Assembly (NCBI RefSeq): GCF_001676385.1
Contig: NZ_LYVJ01000008.1
Span: 124,001 to 188,000, forward strand
Source: Stenotrophomonas maltophilia
GTDB lineage: Bacteria > Pseudomonadota > Gammaproteobacteria > Xanthomonadales > Xanthomonadaceae
Direction of reading: 5' to 3'
Length of the DNA: 64,000 nucleotides
The notes beneath the pieces were generated by a model. It did no database searches. It was not told where the DNA came from and was given only the letters and a program-made list of their open reading frames with translations. Below are positions 39,369 through 47,499 of the stretch, piece after piece. Made by a program: the position numbers and the translations under genes. How positions within the stretch are numbered: position 1 is the stretch's first letter; every line of letters starts with the position of its first letter.

Positions 39369-40118
39369 ATGGTCGCATTCGACGCCAATGAAGCGCTGAC
39401 GCCATGCCGCGAGGGTCGCGGCATCGGGGCCATTCTGTTCGACCGCGAGCGGCTGCGGCAAGCCGAGATCGGCCTGTTCTCGCCCCAGCATTGGGGCAGC
39501 CGGGCCAGGCCGGTGGGCGAGGGGGGGCGCGGCAGCGCCTGGTTCGTCGATGCGCCGTTCGGTGCCTGCGTGCTGCGCCATTACCTGCGAGGGGGGCTGG
39601 CGGCAAGGATCAGCCATGACCAGTACCTCTGGCGCGGCTCGGACCAGACCCGCAGCTTCGCCGAGTTTCGGCTGATGCGCGCGTTGCGCGAGAAGAAGCT
39701 GCCCGTGCCGAGGCCGATCGCCGCGTTCTACATGCGTGAAGGCCTGCGTTACCGGGCCGCGATCCTGATGGAGCGGATCGAGGGCGTGCGCTCGCTGGCC
39801 GATCGCGCGCTGGTCGCTGGCCGGGGCGCTCCCTGGGAAGAGGCCGGCCGGCTGATCGCCCGTTTCCACCGGGCCGGCCTCGATCATGCCGACCTCAACG
39901 CGCACAATATCCTGTTCGACGGCAACGGCCATGGCTGGCTGATCGACTTCGACCGTGGGGTGTTCCGCATTCCCGCCACTGCCTGGCGCGAGCGCAATCT
40001 CAAGCGCCTTCTGCGCTCGCTGGTCAAGCTGCGCGGCGAGCGCAGCGTGGAAGACGTGCAGAAGGACTTCGCGCGGCTGCGCCGCGCTTATGACATGGCC
40101 TGGAACCGGGGCACCTGA
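39369..40118 (+). CDS. kdkA: 3-deoxy-D-manno-octulosonic acid kinase
   Basis: A 249-residue protein-kinase-like enzyme. The nucleotide region is [21 protein letters not shown], the catalytic loop is [18 protein letters not shown] (about residues 173-190) and the metal Asp lies in WLIDFDRG. KdkA phosphorylates Kdo on lipid A in organisms with a single Kdo, which fits the Xanthomonadaceae. Start: ATG 39369 gives the family-like [16 protein letters not shown] at 39342 has a better GGAGGA but overlaps the divergent GT9 gene. The stop overlaps the next gene's ATG by one base. Confidence 0.88.
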   Translation: MVAFDANEALTPCREGRGIGAILFDRERLRQAEIGLFSPQHWGSRARPVGEGGRGSAWFVDAPFGACVLRHYLRGGLAARISHDQYLWRGSDQTRSFAEFRLMRALREKKLPVPRPIAAFYMREGLRYRAAILMERIEGVRSLADRALVAGRGAPWEEAGRLIARFHRAGLDHADLNAHNILFDGNGHGWLIDFDRGVFRIPATAWRERNLKRLLRSLVKLRGERSVEDVQKDFARLRRAYDMAWNRGT

Positions 40119-40873
40119 TGGGCTGGTCGTTGCGTTTCCTCGGCGTCGGCAATGCGTCGGCGGTCGAGCTGGGCTCGCCGATGTCGGTGATCGAACACGA
40201 TGGGCAGCCGTGGCTGACCATCGACTGCGGCGGTGAGGGCCTGACCGCGTTCAAGGCGCACTATGGGCACATGCCGCAGGCGCTGTTCGTTACCCATGTG
40301 CATCTGGACCACGTGGCCGGCTTCGAACGGCTGTTCGTGGATACCTTCTTCAATGCGCAGCGGCGCGGCAAAGTGCGCCTGTACGTGCCCGCCACGGTGG
40401 TGCCGCTGCTGCACAAGCGAATCGCGGATTACCCGAACGTGCTGGCCGAGGGCGGTGCGAACTTCTGGGATGCCTTCCAGCTGATCGTGGTGGGTGAGGC
40501 GTTCTGGCATGAAGGCGTCCGCCTGGAGGTATTCCCGGTGCGCCATCACTGGCCGGAGACGGCCTATGGCCTTCGCCTGCAGGGCGCGCTGACCTGGAGC
40601 GGCGATACCCGCCCGATCCCCGAGATGCTGGCTCGCTACGCCGGTGACAACGAGCTGATCGCCCACGACTGCGGCCTGCACGGCAACCCGTCACATACCG
40701 GCGTGGACGACCTGGAGCGCGAGTACAGCGCTGAGCTGCAGGCGCGGATGATGCTGTACCACTATGCCAGCGCGGCCGATGGCGCGGCCCTGGCCGCACG
40801 CGGGCATCGCGTGGCGAAGCCCGGCCAGTGCGTGCCGCTGGCGACCCCGACGGCGCCCCGGGCCGTGGCCTGA
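40118..40873 (+). CDS. MBL-fold metallo-hydrolase
   Basis: A 251-residue metallo-beta-lactamase-fold protein of the RNase Z-like/phosphodiesterase type. The first metal motif is THVHLDHVAG (about residues 58-67), the central His is in FPVRHHWPE, Asp is in TWSGDTRP, and late ligands are in LIAHDCGLHG and LYHYAS. It begins LRFLGVGNASAVELGSPMS, typical of this branch. Translational coupling with kdkA (TGATG) suggests a joint transcript, but no LPS role is known to me. Substrate unknown. Confidence 0.8.
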   Translation: MGWSLRFLGVGNASAVELGSPMSVIEHDGQPWLTIDCGGEGLTAFKAHYGHMPQALFVTHVHLDHVAGFERLFVDTFFNAQRRGKVRLYVPATVVPLLHKRIADYPNVLAEGGANFWDAFQLIVVGEAFWHEGVRLEVFPVRHHWPETAYGLRLQGALTWSGDTRPIPEMLARYAGDNELIAHDCGLHGNPSHTGVDDLEREYSAELQARMMLYHYASAADGAALAARGHRVAKPGQCVPLATPTAPRAVA

Positions 40874-41089
40874 GCGCGCTACGGCAGTGCCACGGATGCC
40901 GGTGAGGCCCGCTGTTTCGCCTGATCTCCCAGGGAACGCGTGCAGCACGGAGATGGAACCAGAGCGGCTCGCCAACGCGTGAATCGTCTGCCGGCTGGCG
41001 CGCGCGCAATGCGGGTCTTCTGCGTTCCCGCGGAAGGGGGGCCGGACACGCGCGCGGGCTGCTGGGCTTTTCGGGGGAGCTGAAAAGGC

Positions 41090-41197
41090 GGTAGCCCCGC
41101 CGGCTGACCTCGGCGCCCGCGTCGATCGATACCGTTGCTGCCTTCCGGCCCTGGCGGGGTTTTCGACCTAGCGTCGCGAGGGGCCGACGGGGCCACC
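41090..41197 (-). ncRNA. ffs: Signal recognition particle RNA (4.5S, bacterial small type)
   Basis: On the minus strand the universally conserved domain IV core CAGGGCCGGAAGGCAGCA is present: GGAA tetraloop plus the CAGG...AGCA symmetric loop that binds Ffh. The outer ends GCCCCGTCGGC and GCCGGCGGGGC pair to close a hairpin of about 105 nt, the usual bacterial size. A TAGAAT -10-like box lies about 115 nt upstream (plus-strand 41312-41317). Ends are approximate. Nothing else is recognisable in 40874-41089. Confidence 0.88.
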
Positions 41198-41406
41198 ATG
41201 GAGACGTTGGCCGCCATGGCGGCGGCCCGTTCACGGAGCGGGGGAAGCAGCGCGCGTCGCGCCGGAGACCACAACCGGACTGCGCATCGCTTGTGTCGAT
41301 GGCAGGCCGGCATTCTAGCGCATGCATGCATGCCTATGCCAGCTTCACGCACTGAACCGGCTGTAACCCGTTGCCAGCATTGGCGACCTCGAGCGACCCG
41401 CGTTGC

Positions 41407-41412
41407 TAGAAT
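41407..41412 (+). promoter_or_regulatory. Candidate -10 box for the exporter transcript
   Basis: TAGAAT at 41407-41412 would start RNA near 41419, two bases before the first riboswitch hairpin. No convincing -35 at correct spacing. Confidence 0.4.
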
Positions 41413-41420
41413 CATCGCCA

Positions 41421-41489
41421 GGAGGAACGACCTCCCCCGCAACGGGAATCAATGACCAGGACGGCCTGGCCCTGCCAAGAGGAGGGCCG
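41421..41489 (+). promoter_or_regulatory. Guanidine-II (mini-ykkC) riboswitch
   Basis: Two short hairpins carry the family's ACGR loops: GGAGG-AACGA-CCTCC (41421-41435) and CCAGG-ACGG-CCTGG (41456-41469), 20 nt apart. Directly after the second, GGCCCT (41468-41473) can pair with AGGGCC (41483-41488), burying the AGGAGG Shine-Dalgarno at 41480-41485. The CCTGG arm of hairpin 2 competes with this pairing. Guanidine binding should therefore expose the ribosome site and switch the exporter on. Position directly before a Gdx/SugE gene matches the known distribution of this class. Confidence 0.82.
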
Positions 41490-41491
41490 CC

Positions 41492-41809
41492 ATGGCCTGG
41501 ATCCATCTGTTGTTCGCCGGCCTGCTGGAAATTGTCTGGGCCGTGTCCATGAAGCAGTCCGAAGGTTTCACCCGGCTCACCCCGACCCTGGTGACGATCG
41601 CCGGCATGGCCGCCAGTTTCTGGTTGCTGGCCTTGGCCATGCGCAGCCTGCCGCTGGGGACCGCCTATACGATCTGGACAGGTATCGGTGCGGTCGGTGC
41701 ATTCGTGTTCGGTGTCGTCTTCCTCGGTGAACAGGTCAGCCCGATGCGAATCGGCGCGGCAGTGTTGATCGTCAGTGGGCTGGTGCTGATGAAGCTGTCC
41801 AGCAGTTGA
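41492..41809 (+). CDS. gdx: Guanidinium exporter Gdx (SugE-type SMR protein)
   Basis: A 105-residue small multidrug resistance protein with four transmembrane helices. Glu13, the proton/substrate site, and Trp16 are in FAGLLEIVWAVSMKQSEGF, the pattern of guanidinium exporters rather than EmrE-type drug pumps. It works as a dual-topology dimer that exchanges guanidinium for protons. The ATG at 41492 follows AGGAGGG. The guanidine-II riboswitch immediately upstream strongly supports the substrate. Confidence 0.93.
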   Translation: MAWIHLLFAGLLEIVWAVSMKQSEGFTRLTPTLVTIAGMAASFWLLALAMRSLPLGTAYTIWTGIGAVGAFVFGVVFLGEQVSPMRIGAAVLIVSGLVLMKLSSS

Positions 41810-41891
41810 TGACCGCGCACAGCATCATCGCCGGTGGAGGTTTGCGATATTCTCATGGGAATGCACGCCCCGAGGCGAGGAGTCCGGTTAC

Positions 41892-42323
41892 ATGGAAGTT
41901 GATTCGGCACCGCGAACCGTCGAGCTCCTCGGAGGAGCATTGTTCGTGGCCCTCGGCCTGTTGCTTCTCGCAGGCTCCGCGGTTCTGGCCGCCAATACCC
42001 ATGATTTCCTGCGTATCGCCGAGCGTGCGCCGGGCAGGGTGGAGAAGCTCAACGCGGGCAGGTTCCATCTGGAGGTCGCATTCACGACGGTCGCGGGAGA
42101 ACGGGTCTCCTATTCCCAGAATGGATTCATTGCCGGGCACGTGCCCGGCCAGGCCGTTACCGTGTTGTATCAACGGGACCGCCCGCGCCAGAGCGCCAGG
42201 CTCGACGAGTTTGGTGCGAAATGGGGCGAGTCCCTGTTTGTCGCCGCGATGGGCCTGGGATTTGCTGTGCTGGGGGCGGGGGAGCTGCGCAGCTATCGCC
42301 GGGCCCGCAGGCGACTGCGGTAG
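41892..42323 (+). CDS. DUF3592 membrane protein
   Basis: A 143-residue protein with one N-terminal (residues 13-34, GGALFVALGLLLLAGSAVLA) and one C-terminal hydrophobic helix (SLFVAAMGLGFAVLGAG). They flank a periplasmic or cytoplasmic beta-rich loop containing APGRVEKLNAGRFHLEVAFTT and VPGQAVTVLYQRDRP, the DUF3592 pattern. Function unknown. The ATG at 41892 has GAGGAG about 10 nt upstream. Single gene after gdx; convergent with the next minus-strand gene. Confidence 0.75.
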   Translation: MEVDSAPRTVELLGGALFVALGLLLLAGSAVLAANTHDFLRIAERAPGRVEKLNAGRFHLEVAFTTVAGERVSYSQNGFIAGHVPGQAVTVLYQRDRPRQSARLDEFGAKWGESLFVAAMGLGFAVLGAGELRSYRRARRRLR

Positions 42324-42326
42324 ATG

Positions 42327-42998
42327 TCAGGCCCAGGCGGGATCGCCTGGCCACGTCGCGCGCTCCATGGTGTTTTGAACGACGGCCGCGCAGGCTGCCA
42401 GATACTCCGCACCGGGGACCACCCCCGCGTTCGCACAGGCGCCCCGCAGCGTATCGCGCATGCGCTCACCGGCTGCCAACGGAGCGGCTTCCTAATCCGG
42501 AATCCGGTGCCCGAAAAAGTAGCGCACACCACTTTCGAACCCACCGGCATCGGAGTCTTCGAGAAAGGCCTCCAGCAGCGCTGATGCGTGCATCGGTCTG
42601 AACACCCGTTCCTGGTAGAAGCAAGAGCAGTCGATACCGGTGGCGCACTCGAAGCGTCGTCGCAGCTCAAACGGGAAGCACGGTTCGCGCAGGCGCCGCA
42701 GTCGTGCTGCGATGGCATCGACAGTCGCAGCCGGTCCCGCGTCGCCAAGCAACTCAGCGCAGAGTCGTCGGTTTACCGGATGGGTGTCGCCGCTGCCCAA
42801 CTCGACGAGCCCTGGCATCTGGCTGAAGTCGCCAAGCTTTGCCCGCTTCAGGGCTTCCATCCACTGAAAGTAATCACCTTCCTGCGGCGCCTGCCGGTCT
42901 TTCCTTCTGGAAGGCCGGGTCGCGGCGCCTGGGTAGGCAAAATATCCCCGCCCTTGCCAGTCGACCATTTCGGGGTTGCCGTAATGACTCCAGTCCAT
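42327..42998 (-). pseudogene. Small soluble protein interrupted by in-frame TAG (168 + about 54 codons)
   Basis: ATG at 42998, with GGAG 7 nt upstream, opens MDWSHYGNPEMVDWQGRGYFAYPG and runs 168 codons to TAG at 42494-42492. The same frame then continues EAAPLAAGERMRDTLRGACA to TGA at 42329-42327, with coding-like composition. The protein has a cluster of acidic and aromatic residues and a CSCFYQERVF segment. I do not recognise it with certainty; size and composition would suit an immunity-type or house-keeping orphan protein. Either the true C-terminus is at the TAG or the gene carries a nonsense change. No toxin neighbour is seen. Confidence 0.5.
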
Positions 42999-43173
42999 TG
43001 TCACTCCTCATAGTCGGTGGTGGGACTTCTGGGACAACGCAGCTGGCCTGCGTTGCGGCATGACGGTCCTGGAGCCCTCTTTCAGAAAAGGCCTGCGGGA
43101 GAGCGGGTAAGGTGATGGGGGATGCGCATCGAGAGATGTGTTCCGATTTGCGTCCCGCCGAAAGTCACCCCAG

Positions 43174-43210
43174 AAAAGCAAAAACCCCTGCGTGAACAGG
43201 GGTTTGCGTA
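43174..43210 (-). terminator. Terminator of tRNA-Ser(GGA)
   Basis: On the minus strand CAAACCCCTG, loop TTCACG, CAGGGGTTTTTGCTTTT. Confidence 0.88.
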
Positions 43211-43213
43211 ATC

Positions 43214-43306
43214 TGGCGGAGAGAGGGGGATTCGAACCCCCGAAGCGCGGTTTAGACGCTTACACACTTTCCAGGCGTGCTCCTTCAACCACTCGGACAC
43301 CTCTCC
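43214..43306 (-). tRNA. tRNA-Ser(GGA)
   Basis: 93 nt on the minus strand with CCA and a long variable arm. Anticodon stem GCCTGGAAAGTGT region gives loop with GGA. Acceptor GGAGAGG/CCTCTCC-type pairing shared with tRNA-Ser(CGA). Confidence 0.96.
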
Positions 43307-43466
43307 GGATCCCTGCCATCGGCAAACGCCTCGGCAGGGGCGCAGATTTTAGCGGGCAGCGCGGCTTGGCACAAGCGCCACGTCGAGGGTCGCGCGTGCG
43401 CCTTCATCGGCGAGGGGGCTGGACAGGCGTGGCACAATGGAGCATCCGATGGAAAACGGTGGCCCG

Positions 43467-45440
43467 ATGTCCTATCTCGTCCTTGCCCGCAAGTGGCGCC
43501 CGAAGCGTTTTGCCGAGCTGGTGGGCCAGGAACACGTGGTCCGAGCGCTCAGCAACGCGCTGGACAGCGGCCGGGTCCACCACGCCTTCCTGTTCACCGG
43601 TACCCGGGGCGTCGGCAAGACCACCATCGCGCGCATCTTTGCCAAGTCGCTGAACTGCGAGCAGGGCACCAGCGCAGACCCGTGCGGCCAGTGCGCGGCC
43701 TGCCTGGACATCGACGCTGGCCGCTACATCGACCTGCTGGAGATCGACGCGGCGTCCAACACGGGTGTGGACGACGTGCGCGAGGTGATCGAGAACGCCC
43801 AGTACATGCCCTCGCGCGGCAAGTACAAGGTGTACCTGATCGACGAAGTGCACATGCTGTCCAAGGCGGCATTCAATGCGCTGCTGAAGACGCTGGAAGA
43901 ACCGCCGGAGCACGTGAAGTTCCTGCTGGCCACCACCGATCCGCAGAAGCTGCCGGTTACCGTGCTCAGCCGCTGCCTGCAGTTCAATCTCAAGCGCCTG
44001 GACGAGGAACAGATCCAGGGCCAGATGACCCGCATCCTTGCTGCCGAGGAAATCGAAGCCGATGGCAGCGCCATCGTGCAGTTGGCCAAGGCCGCCGACG
44101 GCAGCCTTCGCGACGGGTTGTCGCTTCTCGACCAGGCGATCGCCTATGCGGGGGGAGCGCTGCGCGAGGACGTGGTGCGGACCATGCTGGGCACCGTCGA
44201 CCGCACCCAGGTGGCAGCGATGCTTGATGCGCTGGCCGAAGGCGATGGCCAGCGCCTGCTGCAGGTCGTGGCCGCGCTGGCCGAATTCTCGCCGGACTGG
44301 AATGGTGTGCTGGAAGCGCTGGCCGAAGGCCTGCATCGCATCCAGGTACAGCAGCTGGTACCGGGTGCCGCGGCGGCTGCCGAAGGCCTGGACGCAGCGG
44401 CGTTCGCCCAGCGCCTGCGTCCGGAAGTGGTGCAGCTCTGGTACCAGATGGCGGTGAACGGCCGCCGCGACCTGCCCTTGGCGCCGAGCCCGCGCGCCGG
44501 TTTCGAGATGGCCGTGCTGCGCATGCTGGCGTTCCGGCCGGCCGCAGCGGTACCGCCGGTGCCGAAGGGGGGGAGCGGGGCCGGTATTCACGAAGCGACG
44601 CCGGCCGCAATTTCGGCGAGCCCTGCCGTGGCGGCGCAGTCGTCCGCTCCAGTGCAGGCCGCGCCACGCGAACCTGAACCCGAACCTGAGCCGGCTCCGC
44701 AACCCGAGCCGGAGCCAACGCCGGACCCTGAACCGGTTCCGGTGCGGGAACCCGTGCAGCCTCCGCCGGTGAAGGCGGAGGGAGATGCGACGGCAACCGA
44801 TGACCTGCCGCCGTGGGCCCCCGACGAAAAAACGGCGGCCCGCGATGAGAAGCTGGCCGCGGAGATGGCTGGCCCGGACGCGGCCATGGCGGCGCCCTGG
44901 CATCAGCCGCCGGACCCTGCCGTGGCCGCCGCCGAGCCCGCCGAGCCGGAGCGCCCGTTCCGCGCCGAAGGCATTGCCATTGCCCCCGCCGATCCGGCGG
45001 TGCGGGCGCGGGATGCCGGGCCGCAGGAGGGCATCAGCGAGCTGGCTTCCGCCGAGGACTGGCTGGATCTGGTCGCCAACAGCGGCCTGAGCGGCCCGTC
45101 GCGCCAGCTGGCAGCCAATGCGGCCTTCATCAGTTGCCAGCGGGGGACCTTGAAACTGGGCCTTTCGCCCGGATTTGAATACCTGCGCTCGGAGCGCGCA
45201 CTGGCCGCCTTGGGCGAGATGCTGGAAAGGACCCTTGGCCAGGCGCCGAAGATCGTGGTCGAGACCGTGGAAACCGAACACGTTCCGGCCGAGACCCTGC
45301 ACCAGCGCGCCGACCGCCAGCGCAGCGAGCGGCAGCAGGTGGCAGAGTCCGTTTTCATGGACGACCCGGAAGTACAGGTGCTGATCCAGCAGCACGGTGC
45401 CCGGGTTGTTCCCGATTCCATCCGTTCTTTTGACGAGTAA
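43467..45440 (+). CDS. dnaX: DNA polymerase III tau (and possibly gamma) subunit
   Basis: A 657-residue clamp-loader ATPase. [21 protein letters not shown] is the standard start. Walker A is [12 protein letters not shown] (about 45-56), followed by the four-Cys zinc module, Walker B region [10 protein letters not shown] and the SRC sensor (TVLSRCLQF). Residues about 375-520 form a Pro/Glu-rich linker ([15 protein letters not shown]). The C-terminal 120 residues are the alpha/DnaB-binding tau domains. A run of six A at 44827-44832 within codons 454-456, with a -1 stop six codons later, could yield a short gamma form. Start at 43467 rather than 43437. YbaB and recR follow, as in E. coli. Confidence 0.96.
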   Translation: MSYLVLARKWRPKRFAELVGQEHVVRALSNALDSGRVHHAFLFTGTRGVGKTTIARIFAKSLNCEQGTSADPCGQCAACLDIDAGRYIDLLEIDAASNTGVDDVREVIENAQYMPSRGKYKVYLIDEVHMLSKAAFNALLKTLEEPPEHVKFLLATTDPQKLPVTVLSRCLQFNLKRLDEEQIQGQMTRILAAEEIEADGSAIVQLAKAADGSLRDGLSLLDQAIAYAGGALREDVVRTMLGTVDRTQVAAMLDALAEGDGQRLLQVVAALAEFSPDWNGVLEALAEGLHRIQVQQLVPGAAAAAEGLDAAAFAQRLRPEVVQLWYQMAVNGRRDLPLAPSPRAGFEMAVLRMLAFRPAAAVPPVPKGGSGAGIHEATPAAISASPAVAAQSSAPVQAAPREPEPEPEPAPQPEPEPTPDPEPVPVREPVQPPPVKAEGDATATDDLPPWAPDEKTAARDEKLAAEMAGPDAAMAAPWHQPPDPAVAAAEPAEPERPFRAEGIAIAPADPAVRARDAGPQEGISELASAEDWLDLVANSGLSGPSRQLAANAAFISCQRGTLKLGLSPGFEYLRSERALAALGEMLERTLGQAPKIVVETVETEHVPAETLHQRADRQRSERQQVAESVFMDDPEVQVLIQQHGARVVPDSIRSFDE

Positions 45441-45446
45441 CAGACC

Positions 45447-45767
45447 ATGCGTGGCAACATCGCCCAACTGATGCAGCAGGCCCAGAAGATGCAGGAAAAC
45501 CTGCAGAAGGCCCAGGAAGAAATCGCCCGGATCGAAGTGACCGGCAGCGCCGGTGGCGGCATGGTCAGCGTGACCCTGACCGGCACCAAGGAGTGCCGCA
45601 AGGTGCGCATCGATCCGTCGCTGGCCAGCGATCCGGAGATGCTGGAGGACCTGATCGCCGCCGCCTTCAACGACGCCTCGAACAAGATCGATGCCGAGTC
45701 GAAGTCGAAGATGGGCTCGGCCACTGCGGGCATGCAGCTGCCGCCGGGCATGAAGCTGCCGTTCTGA
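45447..45767 (+). CDS. ybaB: YbaB/EbfC nucleoid-associated protein
   Basis: A 106-residue DNA-binding protein. N-terminal helix [20 protein letters not shown], then the strand [21 protein letters not shown] and [17 protein letters not shown] helix; the whole family profile is covered. It forms tweezer-shaped dimers on DNA. It begins 6 nt after dnaX and precedes recR, the widely conserved dnaX-ybaB-recR order linking replication and repair genes. Confidence 0.95.
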   Translation: MRGNIAQLMQQAQKMQENLQKAQEEIARIEVTGSAGGGMVSVTLTGTKECRKVRIDPSLASDPEMLEDLIAAAFNDASNKIDAESKSKMGSATAGMQLPPGMKLPF

Positions 45768-45805
45768 TCTTCGGCAGGGCGCCTGTACCGGCGGGCGCCC
45801 CGCGG

Positions 45806-45859
45806 CGTCGAGCTTGCTCGACGGTTCCAGTCCCCAGTCGAGCCTGGCTCGACTCTACA
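45806..45859. repeat. SMAG-like palindrome pair between ybaB and recR
   Basis: GCGTCGAGCTTGCTCGACGG and GTCGAGCCTGGCTCGACTCT, followed by ACA. Inserted inside the otherwise compact dnaX-ybaB-recR unit, 13 nt before the recR start. Confidence 0.7.
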
Positions 45860-45871
45860 AAGCACGCCGCC

Positions 45872-46471
45872 GTGTCCGCACCCCTGCTTGAACAATTGAT
45901 CGATGCACTGCGGGTGCTGCCTGGCGTGGGCCAGAAGACGGCGCAGCGCATGGCGTACCACCTGCTTGAGCGCGAGCGCGAAGGAGGCCAGCGGCTGGCC
46001 GAAACACTGGCGCTGGCGGTTGAACGCATCGGCCACTGCGCACAGTGCCGCGACTTCAGTGAAACCGAGCTGTGCCCGACCTGTGCCAACGGCAGCCGTG
46101 AACGCAGCCAGTTGTGCGTGGTCGAGTCGCCGGCCGATCGCCTGGCGATCGAGAACGCCACCGGTTTCCGTGGTGTCTACTTCGTGCTGCAGGGCCGGCT
46201 GTCACCGCTCGATGGCATCGGGCCGCGCGAGCTGGGCCTGGAGCAGCTGGAGCAGCGTCTGGCCGAAGGCGAGGTGCAGGAACTGATCATCGCGACCAGC
46301 GCCACCGTCGAGGGCGAGGCGACCGCCCATTACCTGGCGCAGCTGGCGCGTGCACGTGCGGTGCGGCCGAGCCGCCTGGCGCAGGGGCTGCCGCTGGGTG
46401 GTGAACTGGAATACGTGGATCGCGGCACGCTTTCGCACGCGTTCGGAACGCGCAGCGAAGTCCGCGATTGA
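45872..46471 (+). CDS. recR: Recombination protein RecR
   Basis: A 199-residue ring-forming protein of the RecFOR pathway that loads RecA on gapped DNA. Helix-hairpin-helix [20 protein letters not shown] at residues 11-30, a Cys4 zinc finger ([16 protein letters not shown]), and a Toprim domain ([28 protein letters not shown]) are present. The start is GTG at 45872, giving [13 protein letters not shown]; family alignment supports it. It is separated from ybaB by a REP pair that may alter its translation. Confidence 0.94.
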   Translation: MSAPLLEQLIDALRVLPGVGQKTAQRMAYHLLEREREGGQRLAETLALAVERIGHCAQCRDFSETELCPTCANGSRERSQLCVVESPADRLAIENATGFRGVYFVLQGRLSPLDGIGPRELGLEQLEQRLAEGEVQELIIATSATVEGEATAHYLAQLARARAVRPSRLAQGLPLGGELEYVDRGTLSHAFGTRSEVRD

Positions 46472-46537
46472 GCAGGGACCAGCATCGCCCGGTACGGGCG
46501 GCCTACAATGCGGGAGATATCTCCGCCGAGGCCGACC

Positions 46538-46897
46538 ATGAGCAACGAAACCCTCTTCAGCAAGATCATCCGTCGCGAGATTCCGGCCACCATCGTCTAC
46601 GAGGATGACGAGGTGCTGGGTTTCAAGGACATCGCACCGCAGGCGCCGGTGCATGTACTGTTCATTCCGAAGAACGAGATCATCCCGACGCTGGACGACC
46701 TTCAGCCGTCGCAGGCGCACCTGATCGGCAAGCTGGCCCTGGCTGCTGCCGAGTACGCGCGCCGCGAGGGTCTGGCACAGGACGGGTACCGCATCGTGAT
46801 GAACTGCCGCGAGCATGCCGGGCAGACCGTGTTCCACCTCCACATGCACCTGCTGGCGGGCGCGCCTCTGGGGCATTTCGGCGTGCCGGGGCGCTGA
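46538..46897 (+). CDS. hinT: HIT-family nucleotide hydrolase (HinT-like)
   Basis: A 119-residue purine nucleoside phosphoramidase-like protein. ETLFSKIIRREIPATIVYED is the HIT start and the catalytic histidine triad is HLHMHLL (about residues 99-105). HinT proteins hydrolyse aminoacyl-AMP and AMP-phosphoramidates. The ATG at 46538 is the conserved start; ten upstream in-frame codons are not needed. It ends at a strong terminator. Its in vivo role is uncertain. Confidence 0.93.
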   Translation: MSNETLFSKIIRREIPATIVYEDDEVLGFKDIAPQAPVHVLFIPKNEIIPTLDDLQPSQAHLIGKLALAAAEYARREGLAQDGYRIVMNCREHAGQTVFHLHMHLLAGAPLGHFGVPGR

Positions 46898-46921
46898 CGC
46901 CCCTCCTGCCATGCCTGGATG

Positions 46922-46950
46922 CAAAAGGCCGCCCGAAGGCGGCCTTTTGC
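46922..46950. terminator. Bidirectional terminator
   Basis: CAAAAGGCCGCC, loop CGAA, GGCGGCCTTTTGC between convergent hinT and slp. Confidence 0.88.
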
Positions 46951-46974
46951 GTCATGCCCGTGTGATGGCAGCGG

Positions 46975-47499
46975 TCACCACCAGCCCCACCGCCCATAAC
47001 CCCAGTACGGGCCCCATGGGCCCGGGCCCCACGGACCGTAAGGGTAGGGCACCACCTCGACCTGGCGCTGTTCCGGCCACAGGTAGATCACGTCGGCCGA
47101 CAGCTTCGGCAGGCGATAGTCGTACTCGCCGATGCGCGTGTTCTGGTAGCCCTCGATTTTGCCGATGAAGGTCACGTCACGACCGGCCTCGAACACCGCC
47201 GGATCGTAGAAACCGGCGCGACAGGCAATGAAGCGGCCGTCGCTGGCGTCGGACGAGCTGGTGTTGGGGCGGCCACTGGCGTTGAGCGGCCGCGAGATCA
47301 TCTGGAAGCAGGTCTCGCCCTGGCCGGGCTTGGTTTCGATGATGCGGCCGCCCCAACGGACCGGCGTGCCGACCTGCTGGGTGGCGACCGAGTCGCGCGG
47401 GGAAACCAGGCTGAACTGTCCCTGCAGCGGCTTGGGGGCCGTGGCGCAGGCCGACAGGGCCAGCGTGGCCACGGCGGTGAGGAGGAACTTGGTGTTCAT
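46975..47499 (-). CDS. slp: Slp-family outer-membrane lipoprotein
   Basis: A 174-residue protein with a lipoprotein signal ending LALSACAT (Cys18 as the lipidated residue). The Slp family body includes VGTPVRWGGRIIETKPG and FEAGRDVTFIGKIEGYQNTRIGEYDYRLP. The tail is Gly/Pro/Trp/Tyr-rich (YGPWGPGPWGPYWGYG). E. coli Slp is induced by starvation and acid. The ATG at 47499 overlaps the stop of the transglutaminase-like gene (ATGA), so it is the last cistron of the moxR-DUF58-tgpA operon. Confidence 0.88.
   Translation of the reverse strand: MNTKFLLTAVATLALSACATAPKPLQGQFSLVSPRDSVATQQVGTPVRWGGRIIETKPGQGETCFQMISRPLNASGRPNTSSSDASDGRFIACRAGFYDPAVFEAGRDVTFIGKIEGYQNTRIGEYDYRLPKLSADVIYLWPEQRQVEVVPYPYGPWGPGPWGPYWGYGRWGWW

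Noticed and set aside
44650-44780. Glu-Pro repeat tract in dnaX as a possible independent repeat element
   Set aside because: It stays in frame and codes for the flexible DnaX linker expected between domains III and IV.
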